Shown here one piece after another: positions 8,077 to 16,818 of a stretch of DNA of 64,000 nucleotides; within the stretch, counting starts at the first letter, position 1, and each line of letters opens with the position of its first letter. The stretch lies in contig NZ_PGGV01000029.1 of assembly GCF_002798405.1 (NCBI RefSeq), positions 248,001 to 312,000 on the forward strand, in the 5' to 3' direction. The DNA is from Glycomyces xiaoerkulensis (GTDB lineage Bacteria > Actinomycetota > Actinomycetes > Mycobacteriales > Micromonosporaceae). Under the pieces are notes generated by a model. It saw nothing but the letters and a program-made list of their open reading frames with translations. It searched no databases and was not told the DNA's origin. The translations under genes were made by a program, and so were the position numbers.

Positions 8077-9489
8077 ATGCGACTGATTGACATCGAAGAA
8101 GCCGAGCAGCTTTCGCTCAAGGAGGTGCAGCAGCTCTACCGCGAATACGTCAACTCCAGCCAGGTCTCGCTGATGCGCTCGTTCGGCTTCGGCCGCGAGC
8201 TGGTCGAACGGGCCGAGGGCTGCTATCTGTACCTGAAGGACGGTCGGCGCATCACCGACCTCACCGGAGGGGTGGGGGTGCTCAACCACGGGCACAACCA
8301 CCCGCGCATCCTCGAGGCCCGCCGGCGCTTCGCCGAGCGCCGGCGCATGGAGGTCCACAAGACCTACTTCTCGCCGTACCTGGCGGCGCTGAGCCACAAC
8401 CTCGCCCAGATCCTCCCCGGAGACCTCGACCACGCCTTCTTCCCCAACTCCGGCGCCGAATCCATCGAGGGCGCGGTCAAGTGCGCCTACAAATACCACC
8501 GCGGCAAGCGCGGCACCGTCCTGCGCGCCACCACGGCCTTCCACGGCAAGCTGCTGGGCTCGGGCGGACTCACCGCGGCCCAGGGGCACAGCTTCAGCTT
8601 CCCGACCATCCCCGGCATCGCCGACTTCGAATACGACGACCTCGACTCGGTGCGCGAGGCCGTCGCCGCCCACAGCGGCGACGTGTACGCCCTCCTGATC
8701 GAGCCGTTCAGCGCCTCCACGATGCGGCAGTGCTCCGAGGAGTTCCTGCTGGGGCTGCGGGCGCTGTGCGATCAGGAGGACATCGTCCTGATCTACGACG
8801 AGATCTACACCGGCTGGGGCAAGACCGGGAGCATGTTCCACTTCACCCGGTACGAGGGGCTGGTCCCGGACATCCTGTGCACCTCCAAGGCGCTCGGCGG
8901 CGGGAAGTCCTCGATCTCCGGATTCGTGGTGCGCGGTCCGGTCTACCGCAGGGCCTACGACAACCTCGGCGACGCGCTGCTGCAGACGACCAGCACCACC
9001 TACTACGGCTTCGGCGAGGAGAACGCGACCGCCATTGAGGCCGTCCGCATCGCCGTCGAGGACGACTACCCGGCCCGCGCCCGCGACATCGAGGCGATCC
9101 TCGCGCCCGGTCTGGAGCGGATCGCCAAGGCGTTCCCCGACGACGTCGCCGACGTGCGCGGCTCGGGTGCGCTGTGGGGCCTGTTCCTCCAGGGCAATCC
9201 CGGCCTGGTCGAGTCGATGCTCAAGCTCGTGCCCGGGGGCCTGTCGAAGGACCCCGGATTCCGCAACAAGCTGCTGGCCTCGGCCTTCCTCCAGGCCATG
9301 TACGAGGACCACGGGATCTACCTGTACTACACCCTCAACGGCGACCATCCGGTGGTGATCGGGCCGCCGCTGGTGACCCCGCCGGACGAGATCCGTCGCT
9401 GCCTGGAGGCGATCGAGGCGACCCTGTCGATCGGCGTCGGGAAGCTGGTGCGCCGCTTCCTCAAGCAGAAGGTGAGCCACCTGTGGTGA
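8077..9489 (+). CDS. Class III (PLP-dependent) aminotransferase
   Basis: A 470-residue fold-type I aminotransferase. Visible features are the small-domain start GCYLYLKDGRRITDLTGG, the PLP phosphate site PNSGAESIEGAVKCA, LIYDEIYTGWGKTG with the ring-nitrogen Asp, and K271 in SKALGGGKSSISG as the likely Schiff-base lysine. It is the first gene of a tight operon: its stop overlaps the GTG of the epimerase gene by four bases, then UbiA, an EEP protein and a GT4 follow. In this setting it may aminate a sugar or cyclitol that ends up on a lipid carrier; that role is inference. The ATG at 8077 agrees with the family's N-terminal length. Confidence 0.87.
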   Translation: MRLIDIEEAEQLSLKEVQQLYREYVNSSQVSLMRSFGFGRELVERAEGCYLYLKDGRRITDLTGGVGVLNHGHNHPRILEARRRFAERRRMEVHKTYFSPYLAALSHNLAQILPGDLDHAFFPNSGAESIEGAVKCAYKYHRGKRGTVLRATTAFHGKLLGSGGLTAAQGHSFSFPTIPGIADFEYDDLDSVREAVAAHSGDVYALLIEPFSASTMRQCSEEFLLGLRALCDQEDIVLIYDEIYTGWGKTGSMFHFTRYEGLVPDILCTSKALGGGKSSISGFVVRGPVYRRAYDNLGDALLQTTSTTYYGFGEENATAIEAVRIAVEDDYPARARDIEAILAPGLERIAKAFPDDVADVRGSGALWGLFLQGNPGLVESMLKLVPGGLSKDPGFRNKLLASAFLQAMYEDHGIYLYYTLNGDHPVVIGPPLVTPPDEIRRCLEAIEATLSIGVGKLVRRFLKQKVSHLW

Positions 9490-10619
9490 ACGCGCTGCCC
9501 TCGCCGGTCCTGGTGACCGGCGCCGCCGGGGTCCTCGGCTCGAACCTGACCGACCGCCTGCTCTCGGCGGGGGCCGAGGTGGTTGCCTACGACCGCCGCG
9601 AGGTCCCGCCGGCCGACCGGCTCCGCGCCGTCACCGGCGACGTGCGCGACCGCGGCGAGCTGACCCGGGCCGCCTCGGGCTGCCGGGCCATCGTCCACTG
9701 CGCCGCGGCCCTGCCCTCCTACCCCAGGGCCGAGATCCGCTCGATCACGGTCGGCGGCGCCGAGTCGGTGCTGGAGGCGGCCGCGGCCGCGCGCGCGGAA
9801 CGGCTCGTCCACATCTCGTCGACGGCGGTCTACGGCTTGCCCGAACGCGTCCCCACCCCCGAGGACCATCCGCACGAGCCGGTCGACGCCTACAGCGCCG
9901 CCAAGGCCGAGGCCGAGCGCGCCGTCGCCGCCCGAGCCGCCGAACGCTGCACCTCGATCGTGCGGCCCAAGACCTTCCTGGGGCCGGGCCGCCTGGGCCT
10001 GTTCGGCATGCTGTTCGAGTGGGCCGAGGAGGGACGCGACTTCCCGATCATCGGCAAGGGCGACGTCCGTATCCAGATGCTCGACCTCGGCGACCTGGTC
10101 GAGGCGGTCGCGACCGTCCTGGCCGCACCCGACGAGACCGCCGCCGACACCTACAACATCGGAGCGGCCGACTTCGCCACCATCCGGGAGGACTTCCAGG
10201 CGGTCCTGGACGCGGCCGGGCACGGCCGGCGCGTCAGGTCCCTGCCGACCGGGCCGGCCGTGGCCGCCCTGCGCCTGGCCTCGGCCGCGGGGTTGTCACC
10301 GGTCTACGACCGGCTGGTCCGCAAGCTCAAGGCCGACTCCTATGTCGATATATCCAAGGCGCGCGAACGCCTCGGTTTCACGCCCCGCCACTCCAACCGC
10401 GAGGCCGTCCTGCGCACCTACCGGTGGTGGCGATCACTGCCGCAGTCCGACCCCGGCGCGGCCGGGGCCACCTCCGCCGACCGGTGGAAACAGGGCCTTC
10501 TCGCGAGCGCGAAGGTCTGCTTCCCCGCGCGAGCCAAGGGAACCGTCAAAGGGAGAGCCCATGACCAGCATCAAGACCGAGGCACCCTCACCGGTCGCGA
10601 CCGCGCTGGACCGGCCTAG
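9486..10619 (+). CDS. NAD-dependent epimerase/dehydratase (extended SDR)
   Basis: A 377-residue extended short-chain dehydrogenase. The Rossmann motif is LVTGAAGVLGSN, followed by GDVRD, the ISSTAVYG segment with the catalytic Ser/Thr, and YSAAKAEAE as the YxxxK pair. It likely epimerises, reduces or oxidises a nucleotide- or lipid-linked sugar. The GTG at 9486 overlaps the aminotransferase stop by four bases. The C-terminal 60 residues are rich in Arg, Lys and Ala and run 59 bp into the UbiA gene, an unusually long overlap for this compact operon. The last codons may be non-functional or the end may be disturbed. The UbiA partner recalls the epimerase pair of decaprenyl-phosphoryl arabinose synthesis. 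Confidence 0.82.
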   Translation: MNALPSPVLVTGAAGVLGSNLTDRLLSAGAEVVAYDRREVPPADRLRAVTGDVRDRGELTRAASGCRAIVHCAAALPSYPRAEIRSITVGGAESVLEAAAAARAERLVHISSTAVYGLPERVPTPEDHPHEPVDAYSAAKAEAERAVAARAAERCTSIVRPKTFLGPGRLGLFGMLFEWAEEGRDFPIIGKGDVRIQMLDLGDLVEAVATVLAAPDETAADTYNIGAADFATIREDFQAVLDAAGHGRRVRSLPTGPAVAALRLASAAGLSPVYDRLVRKLKADSYVDISKARERLGFTPRHSNREAVLRTYRWWRSLPQSDPGAAGATSADRWKQGLLASAKVCFPARAKGTVKGRAHDQHQDRGTLTGRDRAGPA

Positions 10620-11511
10620 CCGACCGAAGCGGGCCGGCGCCGCACTCGCGCTGCTGCGCCCGGTCCAGTGGGTCAAGAACCTCGCGGTCGGCCTGCCGCT
10701 GGTCGACCCCCGACTGTGGGCCCTCTCCTCCGGAGACGAGCTGGCCCTGGCCGTCGCCGCCTTCGCGGCGGCCTCGGCGATGGTATACGCGGTCAACGAC
10801 ATCGCCGACCGCGAACGCGACCGCCACCACCCGGTCAAGCGCCACCGCCCCGTCGCCTCCGGCGCGGTCTCGGTCCCGCGGGCGTGGATCCTGGCCGCCG
10901 TGTGCGCCGCCGCCTCGCTCGCCGCCGTGGCCGCGGCACCGATCCTGGCCGCCCCGGTCGCGGCGTACGCGGCGATCAACTTCGCCTACAGCCGCAAACT
11001 GCGCGAGATCCCCGTGCTCGAACTGTTCAGCGTCGCCTCCGGATTCCCACTGCGGGCCGTCGCAGGCTACCTCGCGCTGGGGGCCGCCCCTTCCGGCCTG
11101 GTCGTACTGTCGGTCCTGTTCGCCTCGCTGCTGCTGGTGCTCGGCAAGCGCAGGCGGGAACTGGTCGTCGCCGGAACCTCCCACCGATCGGCCCTCTCGG
11201 GCTACACGCCGACCCTGATCGACCAGTACGTCTCGATCACCGCCGGGCTCGCGACCGCCACGTTCCTGCTGTTCGCCCTCCACGGCCCCGGATCGCCCGG
11301 CGATGCGGGGCCGCTGCCGCTGCTGGGGGTTCCGCTGCTGGTCGCCGGCCTGTTCCGCTACCTGCAGCTCCTCACCGTGCGCGGGGGCGACGGCGACCCC
11401 ACCCGCATCCTGCTGCGCGACCCGGTACTGGTGGCCGTCGCCGTCTCCTGCGTGGCGCTGATCGCCGCCTACACCGCGATCGACCCTGCTCTGTGGACAG
11501 AAGGAAGATGA
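10561..11511 (+). CDS. UbiA-family prenyltransferase, DPPR-synthase-like
   Basis: A 316-residue membrane protein with about eight to nine hydrophobic helices. The first Asp-rich motif, NDIADRERDRHHPVKRHRP (starting at residue 79), closely resembles that of 5-phosphoribose-1-diphosphate:decaprenyl-phosphate phosphoribosyltransferases, so transfer of phosphoribose or a similar group to polyprenyl phosphate is the leading idea. A second motif region near NFAYSRKLREIPVLEL fits the family. The ATG at 10561 follows AAAGGGAGAGCCC. Ubiquinone- or menaquinone-type prenylation cannot be ruled out, but the neighbours (epimerase, glycosyltransferases, flippase-like protein) favour lipid-linked sugar synthesis. 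Confidence 0.85.
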   Translation: MTSIKTEAPSPVATALDRPSRPKRAGAALALLRPVQWVKNLAVGLPLVDPRLWALSSGDELALAVAAFAAASAMVYAVNDIADRERDRHHPVKRHRPVASGAVSVPRAWILAAVCAAASLAAVAAAPILAAPVAAYAAINFAYSRKLREIPVLELFSVASGFPLRAVAGYLALGAAPSGLVVLSVLFASLLLVLGKRRRELVVAGTSHRSALSGYTPTLIDQYVSITAGLATATFLLFALHGPGSPGDAGPLPLLGVPLLVAGLFRYLQLLTVRGGDGDPTRILLRDPVLVAVAVSCVALIAAYTAIDPALWTEGR

Positions 11512-11514
11512 ACC

Positions 11515-12642
11515 GTGACCGGACTGCTGGAAGACCGGCCCGCCGCCACCGAATCCCGTCGGCGCTGGTGCTGGGGGACCCGAATCGTCGTCGCCGCGGC
11601 GTCGGCCTGGACGGTGTTCCTGATCGCCCACCTGCTGCTGACAGGCGAAGTCTGGTGGTGGTCGGCCATCGAGATGACCCCGCCGCCGGCCTTGGCCCTC
11701 CCCCCGGCGGTCCTGGCCGTCGGCGCGCTGTGGGCCGCCCGCGGCGTGCGCTGGCGGGTGGAGGTCGTCGCCGCCACCACCGCCCTCATCGTCGCCCCCA
11801 TGACCGGTTTCAACCCGGCGGCGCTGCTCGAGGACGGTGAGCCCGACGGTGAGGCCGATCTGAGGGTGTTCTCGTGGAACACCGACTACTGGCACGTCAG
11901 GTTCGACGACCCGGAGGCGTTCTACGACCACCTGCTGGAACAGGACGCCGACGTCTACCTGCTCACCGAATACCTCACCCGGACGAACATGGTGGTGCCC
12001 ATCGACGACGAAGCGGCGCTGCGCGAGCACTTCGAGGGCTGGCACATCTCCATCGCCAGCGAGATGGTCACCATCTCCCGCCATCCGATCGTCGAGCAGC
12101 GCGCCATCGACACCACCGGCGTGATCGGCCCCGACGATCCGGGCGCCCCCGGCGAGGGCGACTGGGAGGAGTACTGGACCACCAAGGTCCTCCGCACCGA
12201 CGTCGAAGTGGACGGCCGGATCGCGTCGCTCTACAACCTGCACCTGGCGGTGCCGGTCCCCACCGAAGGGTCGAGCCCCTTCGGCGGCGAGTTCTGGGGC
12301 CACGTCCGCGCCCAGTACCAGCGCCGCTCCGCCCAGGTCGACCTGCTCCTGGAGGACCTGGCGGGCAATCCGCACCCGGTGCTGGTTGCCGGGGACCTCA
12401 ATTCCTCCGCACTGAGCGGGGCGGTCACCGCTCTGAAGAACCGGCTGGACTGCCCCGATCCCGACGGCGAATTCCTCCCCACAAGCTGGCCCCAGCGCCG
12501 CTTCGGCTTCCCCCAACTGTGGAGGCTCGACTGGGCCTGCACCGGCACCGGAGCCTCCATCGCCGGATACGGCTTCGGCACCGCCGCCGGCATGTCCGAC
12601 CACAAGTCCCAGCACATCGACCTGGTCCTGGGGGAGGCGTGA
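11515..12642 (+). CDS. Membrane-anchored endonuclease/exonuclease/phosphatase-fold protein
   Basis: The 375-residue product begins with three hydrophobic segments (about residues 24-95) and continues with an EEP domain. RVFSWNTDYW, DADVYLLTEY, AGDLNSS and the final SDHKSQHIDLVL match the family's Asn, Glu, Asp/Asn and Asp-His positions. The topology would put the catalytic domain outside the membrane or loosely attached to it. In a cluster with a DPPR-synthase-like enzyme, a phosphatase that removes phosphate from a lipid-linked sugar phosphate is an attractive role; nuclease activity is the alternative. The GTG at 11515 starts three bases after the UbiA stop, and its stop overlaps the GT4 start by four bases. 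Confidence 0.82.
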   Translation: MTGLLEDRPAATESRRRWCWGTRIVVAAASAWTVFLIAHLLLTGEVWWWSAIEMTPPPALALPPAVLAVGALWAARGVRWRVEVVAATTALIVAPMTGFNPAALLEDGEPDGEADLRVFSWNTDYWHVRFDDPEAFYDHLLEQDADVYLLTEYLTRTNMVVPIDDEAALREHFEGWHISIASEMVTISRHPIVEQRAIDTTGVIGPDDPGAPGEGDWEEYWTTKVLRTDVEVDGRIASLYNLHLAVPVPTEGSSPFGGEFWGHVRAQYQRRSAQVDLLLEDLAGNPHPVLVAGDLNSSALSGAVTALKNRLDCPDPDGEFLPTSWPQRRFGFPQLWRLDWACTGTGASIAGYGFGTAAGMSDHKSQHIDLVLGEA

Positions 12643-13775
12643 CCGAACGATTCGACGCCTGCGTCGTGCTCAACTACTACGCCCCCTACATCAGCGGACT
12701 CACCCAGGTCGCCCGCGACGTCGCCGAGTCCCTGGCCGGGCGCGGCCGCCGGGTGGCCGTGGTCGCCTCTCGGCACCACCCGGACCTGCCCCGCCGCGAG
12801 GAACTCGGCGGCGTGCACGTCTTCCGCTCCCGCGTGGCCGCCCGGATCGGCCGCGGTGTCATCAGTCCGGAGTTCATCGGGCTGGCCGGGCGCGTGGCGC
12901 GGCGATCGGCCGTGGTGAACCTGCACCTGCCGATGCTGGAGGCCGGACCGGTCGCCCGCGCGGCCGGGAACACCCCGATCGTGTGCCACCACCACGACGA
13001 CGTGTGGCTGCCCGGCGGCGCCCTGGCGTCGGCCCAGATCGCCGTGGTCGAGCGCTCGGTGGCCGCGTCGCTGCGCCGCAGCGCGGGCGTGGTCGTCTCC
13101 AACCTCGACCACGCCCGGGACTCGCGGCACTGGCACCTGATGCGGCGCCGGAAGGTCCACGAGATACCGCCGCCGTGCCGCCGGCGCGGCCTCGGTCGGC
13201 CGTCCTTCCGCGACGGGCCCGGCCCGCACGTGGGCTTCCTCGGCCGCATGGCCCCCGAGAAGGGCCTCCACCACCTGGTGGCTGCGTTCGGCCACTGGCC
13301 CGACCCCGAGGCGCGGCTGCTGCTGGCCGGGGAGGAGTCCGGCGTCGCCGGCGGCGGAGTCGCGGCCGAACTGCGCCGCCTCGCCGACGACGACCGGCGG
13401 GTTCGGTTCCTCGGGCGACTCGACGAGGCCGAGTTCGGCGACTTCCACGCCTCCATCGACGCCTTCGCACTGCCGTCGGTCGCCGAAGAGTCGTTCGGGA
13501 TCACTCAGACCGAGGCGCTGATGGCCGGAGTCCCGGTCGTCGCCAGCGACCTGCCCGGCATGCGGGTACCGGTGCGCACCACCGGATTCGGTGAGCTCGT
13601 GCCCGCCGGCAGCCCCGAGGGCCTGGCCGCGGCGCTGCGGAGGGTGTGCGCCTGGGGGGATGAACGCCGCGTCCGCGGCGCCGAAGCCGCCCGCGACACC
13701 TACTCCATGGAATCGACCTTGGAGTCGTATGCCGAGGCGCTCGACGAGGCCGCCGACCGCGCGGCCCACAGGTAG
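12639..13775 (+). CDS. GT4-family glycosyltransferase
   Basis: A 378-residue GT-B fold enzyme. The N-terminal acceptor domain begins VVLNYYAPYISGLTQV, and the C-terminal domain has VGFLGRMAPEKGLHHLV and the EX7E signature in EESFGITQTEALMAGVPVVAS. It likely transfers a hexose from a nucleotide sugar, retaining the anomeric form, to a lipid-linked acceptor on the cytoplasmic side. The GTG at 12639 overlaps the upstream stop by four bases, tying it to the aminotransferase-epimerase-UbiA-EEP operon. Its 3' end overlaps the convergent flippase-like gene by 76 bp. Confidence 0.88.
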   Translation: MTERFDACVVLNYYAPYISGLTQVARDVAESLAGRGRRVAVVASRHHPDLPRREELGGVHVFRSRVAARIGRGVISPEFIGLAGRVARRSAVVNLHLPMLEAGPVARAAGNTPIVCHHHDDVWLPGGALASAQIAVVERSVAASLRRSAGVVVSNLDHARDSRHWHLMRRRKVHEIPPPCRRRGLGRPSFRDGPGPHVGFLGRMAPEKGLHHLVAAFGHWPDPEARLLLAGEESGVAGGGVAAELRRLADDDRRVRFLGRLDEAEFGDFHASIDAFALPSVAEESFGITQTEALMAGVPVVASDLPGMRVPVRTTGFGELVPAGSPEGLAAALRRVCAWGDERRVRGAEAARDTYSMESTLESYAEALDEAADRAAHR

Positions 13776-14671
13776 ACCGCCAGGGCCGCCAGCAGCTCGC
13801 ACACCGTGGCCACGACCCGGCTGGTGATGGCGACCGCCGCGGCCATCGGCAGCGGTACCACCAGCGTGAGCGTCGCGGTCAGGATGCCCTCGCGCACCCC
13901 CAGGCCGTCGGGGACGATCAGGACCAGCGCCCCGACCACGGTCGCGAGCCCGAACAGGCCCACGCACAAGGCGTACGACTCGAGCGGGTCGGCGCCGGCG
14001 GCCACCACCAGCGCCCACAGGTGGTGCCCGCCGACGATCCACGACCCGGTCTGGAGCCCCAGCGCCCTCCGGATCGAGCCCGGCCCGTAGTCCAGCTCCA
14101 CCGGCGAGCGCCGGAACAGCCGGCACACCAGGCGCATCGCGACCTCCACCAGTTGCGGACGCGCGAACAGCACCAGAGCCGGCAGCGAGGCCGCGGCCAC
14201 CCACGCCCACCGGTCACCGAAGGCGGTCCGGGCCGCCAGCAGACCCACCAGCATGCCGGTCGCGACCATGACCACGATGTTGAGGAAGTACACGCCGGTC
14301 ATCCGGGAAGCGGGGATGCCCGCGCCCGCCCCCATCCGCAGATTGACCAGCAGCGTCCACAGGCGACCCGGCAGGTACTTCACCAGCATGCCCGCGAAGT
14401 AGATCTTCGCCGCCTCCGGAAGAGCCACCCGCGATCGGCCCCCGTCGGCCAGCGCGTGCCACGACAGCATCGCCAGCCCCAAACCCACCACGTTGACCGC
14501 CCCGGACACCGCGATGAGCGGCAGATGCTCGGCGTCGGCGAACGCCGCGGCCTCGCTCCAGTCCTGGCCGCGCATGGCCGTCCAGATCGCGACCGCCACC
14601 GCGACCATCACCGCCGCGCCCGAGACCCGCCACAGGATCCGGCGCACCCGCGCCCACCGGTTGCCACTCAC
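13700..14671 (-). CDS. Flippase-like integral membrane protein (LPG synthase TM / UPF0104 family)
   Basis: A 323-residue polytopic protein with about eight hydrophobic helices and the family's KYLPGRLWTLLVNLR and PDGLGVREGILTA segments. Only the transmembrane part is present; there is no cytosolic aminoacyl-transferase domain. Members next to glycosyltransferases are thought to move lipid-linked intermediates or help position them. The GTG at 14671 overlaps the stop of the upstream GT2 by four bases, so the two form a transcription unit that converges on the operon at 8077-13775. A role in exporting the lipid-linked product of that operon is inference from position. Confidence 0.8.
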   Translation of the reverse strand: MSGNRWARVRRILWRVSGAAVMVAVAVAIWTAMRGQDWSEAAAFADAEHLPLIAVSGAVNVVGLGLAMLSWHALADGGRSRVALPEAAKIYFAGMLVKYLPGRLWTLLVNLRMGAGAGIPASRMTGVYFLNIVVMVATGMLVGLLAARTAFGDRWAWVAAASLPALVLFARPQLVEVAMRLVCRLFRRSPVELDYGPGSIRRALGLQTGSWIVGGHHLWALVVAAGADPLESYALCVGLFGLATVVGALVLIVPDGLGVREGILTATLTLVVPLPMAAAVAITSRVVATVCELLAALAVYLWAARSAASSSASAYDSKVDSME

Positions 14672-15660
14672 GGCCGCACCGTCCAAACCGCCGGGCGCAG
14701 AACGCCGACCAGGGCGGCCAGACCGGCGGTAGCCACGTACAGCAGATGCAGGCCGAACACCGCCGCGACCCATCCCGGCCCCCGGACCGCCGCGCCCCGC
14801 AGCAGGCCGGTGTTGGCGACGCCGAACACCGCCGCCGCCGCAGGCGGCACCACCGCCAGCGGCGGCCACCACATCGCCAGCGGCAGCCCGGCCACCACCA
14901 ACGCGCACGACAGGACCGTGACCGGGCCGAGCGAGACGGTGCGGACCGACTGGCCCCCCTCGGCCGATCGCCGGGAGCGGATCAGCAGCTCGGCGAACCG
15001 CAGCGAGCGCTGCCACTGCTCGGCGAGCAGCCCGCCGAGCGTGTCGACGTCGTCGTGGCGGCCCCGGACGGCCGGATCGGTGCGGACGGTCCAGCGCGGC
15101 GGGAGGCGGGTGCCCAGTTCGACGTCCTCGCCGTCGCGCAGCGACTCGTCGAACCCGCCGGTATCGGCGAACGCCTTGGCGCGGATAGCGGTGAGCGCGA
15201 AGAGCGTGGCCGAGCCCGTCCCCGCGGCCCGAACCCGCCAGTGGTGTTCGAACAGGACCTTGTACCGCTCGACCGGACCGTCGTCGACCAGCGGTTCGGG
15301 AGCGTAGACGCCCTGCACGACGCCGGTGTCCGCGTCGGCCTCCAGCGCGTCCGCCGCCCGCTCGAGCGCGTCGGGCTCCAGCGCCAGATCGCTGTCGAGG
15401 AAGAACAGGACCTCGCCGGCGGCCGTGGCGGCGCCGAGGTTCCGCGCCGCCGCCGGACCCCGGTTCGGCCGCTGCTCGACCACGCGGCATCCGAACTCGG
15501 CGGCGATCGCCGCCGAGCCGTCGGTACCGGCGTCGTCGACCACGATGACCTCGCCCGGCGGGGCGGTCTGCGCGAACACCGACTCCAGGCACCGGCGCAG
15601 CGTCTTGGCCGCGTTGTGGCAGGGGATGACGACCGACCATTCGGTGAGCGGTGTGGACAT
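14668..15660 (-). CDS. GT2-family glycosyltransferase with C-terminal membrane segments
   Basis: A 330-residue paralogue of the transferase at 6744. The GT-A core shows WSVVIPCHNAAKTL, VIVVDDAGTDG, PNRGPAAARNLG and FFLDSDLALEPDALERA, then FDESLRDGEDVELG. Two or three hydrophobic stretches close the C-terminus (LAMWWPPLAVVPPAAAAVF and LHLLYVATAGLAALVG). The ATG at 15660 gives a standard N-terminus. The pairing of two similar GT2 enzymes at both ends of the cluster suggests successive sugar additions, or addition of polyprenyl-linked sugars; the donors are unknown. Confidence 0.87.
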   Translation of the reverse strand: MSTPLTEWSVVIPCHNAAKTLRRCLESVFAQTAPPGEVIVVDDAGTDGSAAIAAEFGCRVVEQRPNRGPAAARNLGAATAAGEVLFFLDSDLALEPDALERAADALEADADTGVVQGVYAPEPLVDDGPVERYKVLFEHHWRVRAAGTGSATLFALTAIRAKAFADTGGFDESLRDGEDVELGTRLPPRWTVRTDPAVRGRHDDVDTLGGLLAEQWQRSLRFAELLIRSRRSAEGGQSVRTVSLGPVTVLSCALVVAGLPLAMWWPPLAVVPPAAAAVFGVANTGLLRGAAVRGPGWVAAVFGLHLLYVATAGLAALVGVLRPAVWTVRP

Positions 15661-15735
15661 GCCCCGATCCTGGCGCAGGGGTCTGGAGGCGGCCCATATT
15701 CGGCCTGGATCGCAACGCCACCGGCCCCGATCCGG

Positions 15736-15764
15736 CCGGCCGCCTCAGCCGGAGGCGGGGCCGG
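15736..15764 (-). terminator. Hairpin at the end of the LacI gene
   Basis: An imperfect GC-rich stem (15736-15746 with 15752-15764, one 2-nt bulge) spans the LacI stop codon at the 3' end of the transporter operon. There is no clear T tract, so termination is only probable. Confidence 0.4.
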
Positions 15765-16779
15765 TGGAGCCGCGCGGCGACAACTGCGCCGCCGGGCTCT
15801 GGATCGAGGGAGGCTCCTCGTCCGGCGCGCGCTCCCCGGCCATGAGCGACAGGAGCAGCTCGGCCGCCCTCGAACCGTAGGCGGGGATGTCCCGGCTGAA
15901 GGCCGTCAGCGAGGGATGGGTCAGGCGGCACAGCGGCGAGTCGTCCCAGGCGATGATCGAGAGCTGATCGGGCACCGACAGCCCCAGTTCGTGGGCGACG
16001 CCGAGCCCCGACACGGCCATGACGTCGTTGTCGTAGACCAGGGCGGTCGGGCGCGACCGGGAGGTCAGCAGGCGCCTGGTCAGGCGCGCGCCCTGCTCGC
16101 CGGAGTAGTCGCTGTGGAGGGACTCGAACGCCTCCAGCTCCAAGCGCTTGGCCGCCTCGCCGAAGGCGGCGTCGCGGACGGTGGTGTGCAGCAGCCGCGG
16201 CAGCCCCGCCACGCGGGCGATGCGGCGGTGGCCGAGCGCGTAGAGGTACTCCAGCACCTCGCGGCACGGTTCGGCGTCGTCGTGCCAGACCGACGGGATC
16301 GGAGCGTGGTCGATCGGGCCGCCGACCGCCACCGCCGGCAGCCGCAGCTTCGCCACCGACTCCAGCCGCCGGTCCTCGGCACCCAGGTCGCACAGCAGTA
16401 CGCCGTCGACCCGCCGCTCGGCCCACCAGCGCCGGTAGACGTCGAGCTCCTCCTCGACGGTCCCGACGATCTGCAGGGTGAGGCCGAGCGAATGCGACGA
16501 CAGGGTCGCCTCGATACCGCTGATGAGCTCCATGAAGTACGGCTCGATGCCGAGCGTGCGGGCCGAGCGCCGCAGGGCGATGCCGACCGCCTCCGCCGAG
16601 GAGACCGACAGGGACCGGGCCGCGCGGTTGGGCACGAAACCCAGTTCGGCGGCGATGGCCAGGATCCGTTCCCGGGTGGCGTCCGAGACGCCGGGCCGCC
16701 CGTTGAGCGCATACGAGACCGCGCCCTTCGACACCCCGGCGGTCCGGGCGATGTCGGCGATGGTCGGCCGTCTGCTCAT
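15745..16779 (-). CDS. LacI-family transcriptional regulator of the mannan locus
   Basis: A 344-residue LacI/GalR-type repressor. The N-terminal helix-turn-helix (TIADIARTAGVSKGAVSYAL, about residues 6-25) and hinge (NRAARSLSVSSAEAVGIAL) are followed by a periplasmic-binding-protein-like effector domain (about 60-330). It is the last gene of the ABC importer operon, 39 bp after the second ATPase. The likely effector is a manno-oligosaccharide such as mannobiose. The likely operators are the TTAACCGGTTAA-like palindromes at 22414, 22661, 4455 and 4590. Both the effector and the operator assignment are inference from gene content and motif placement. Confidence 0.9.
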   Translation of the reverse strand: MSRRPTIADIARTAGVSKGAVSYALNGRPGVSDATRERILAIAAELGFVPNRAARSLSVSSAEAVGIALRRSARTLGIEPYFMELISGIEATLSSHSLGLTLQIVGTVEEELDVYRRWWAERRVDGVLLCDLGAEDRRLESVAKLRLPAVAVGGPIDHAPIPSVWHDDAEPCREVLEYLYALGHRRIARVAGLPRLLHTTVRDAAFGEAAKRLELEAFESLHSDYSGEQGARLTRRLLTSRSRPTALVYDNDVMAVSGLGVAHELGLSVPDQLSIIAWDDSPLCRLTHPSLTAFSRDIPAYGSRAAELLLSLMAGERAPDEEPPSIQSPAAQLSPRGSTGPASG

Positions 16780-16818
16780 GTCGTCTCGTCTCCTCGTAGC
16801 CTCGGCCGCCGGCCCGGT

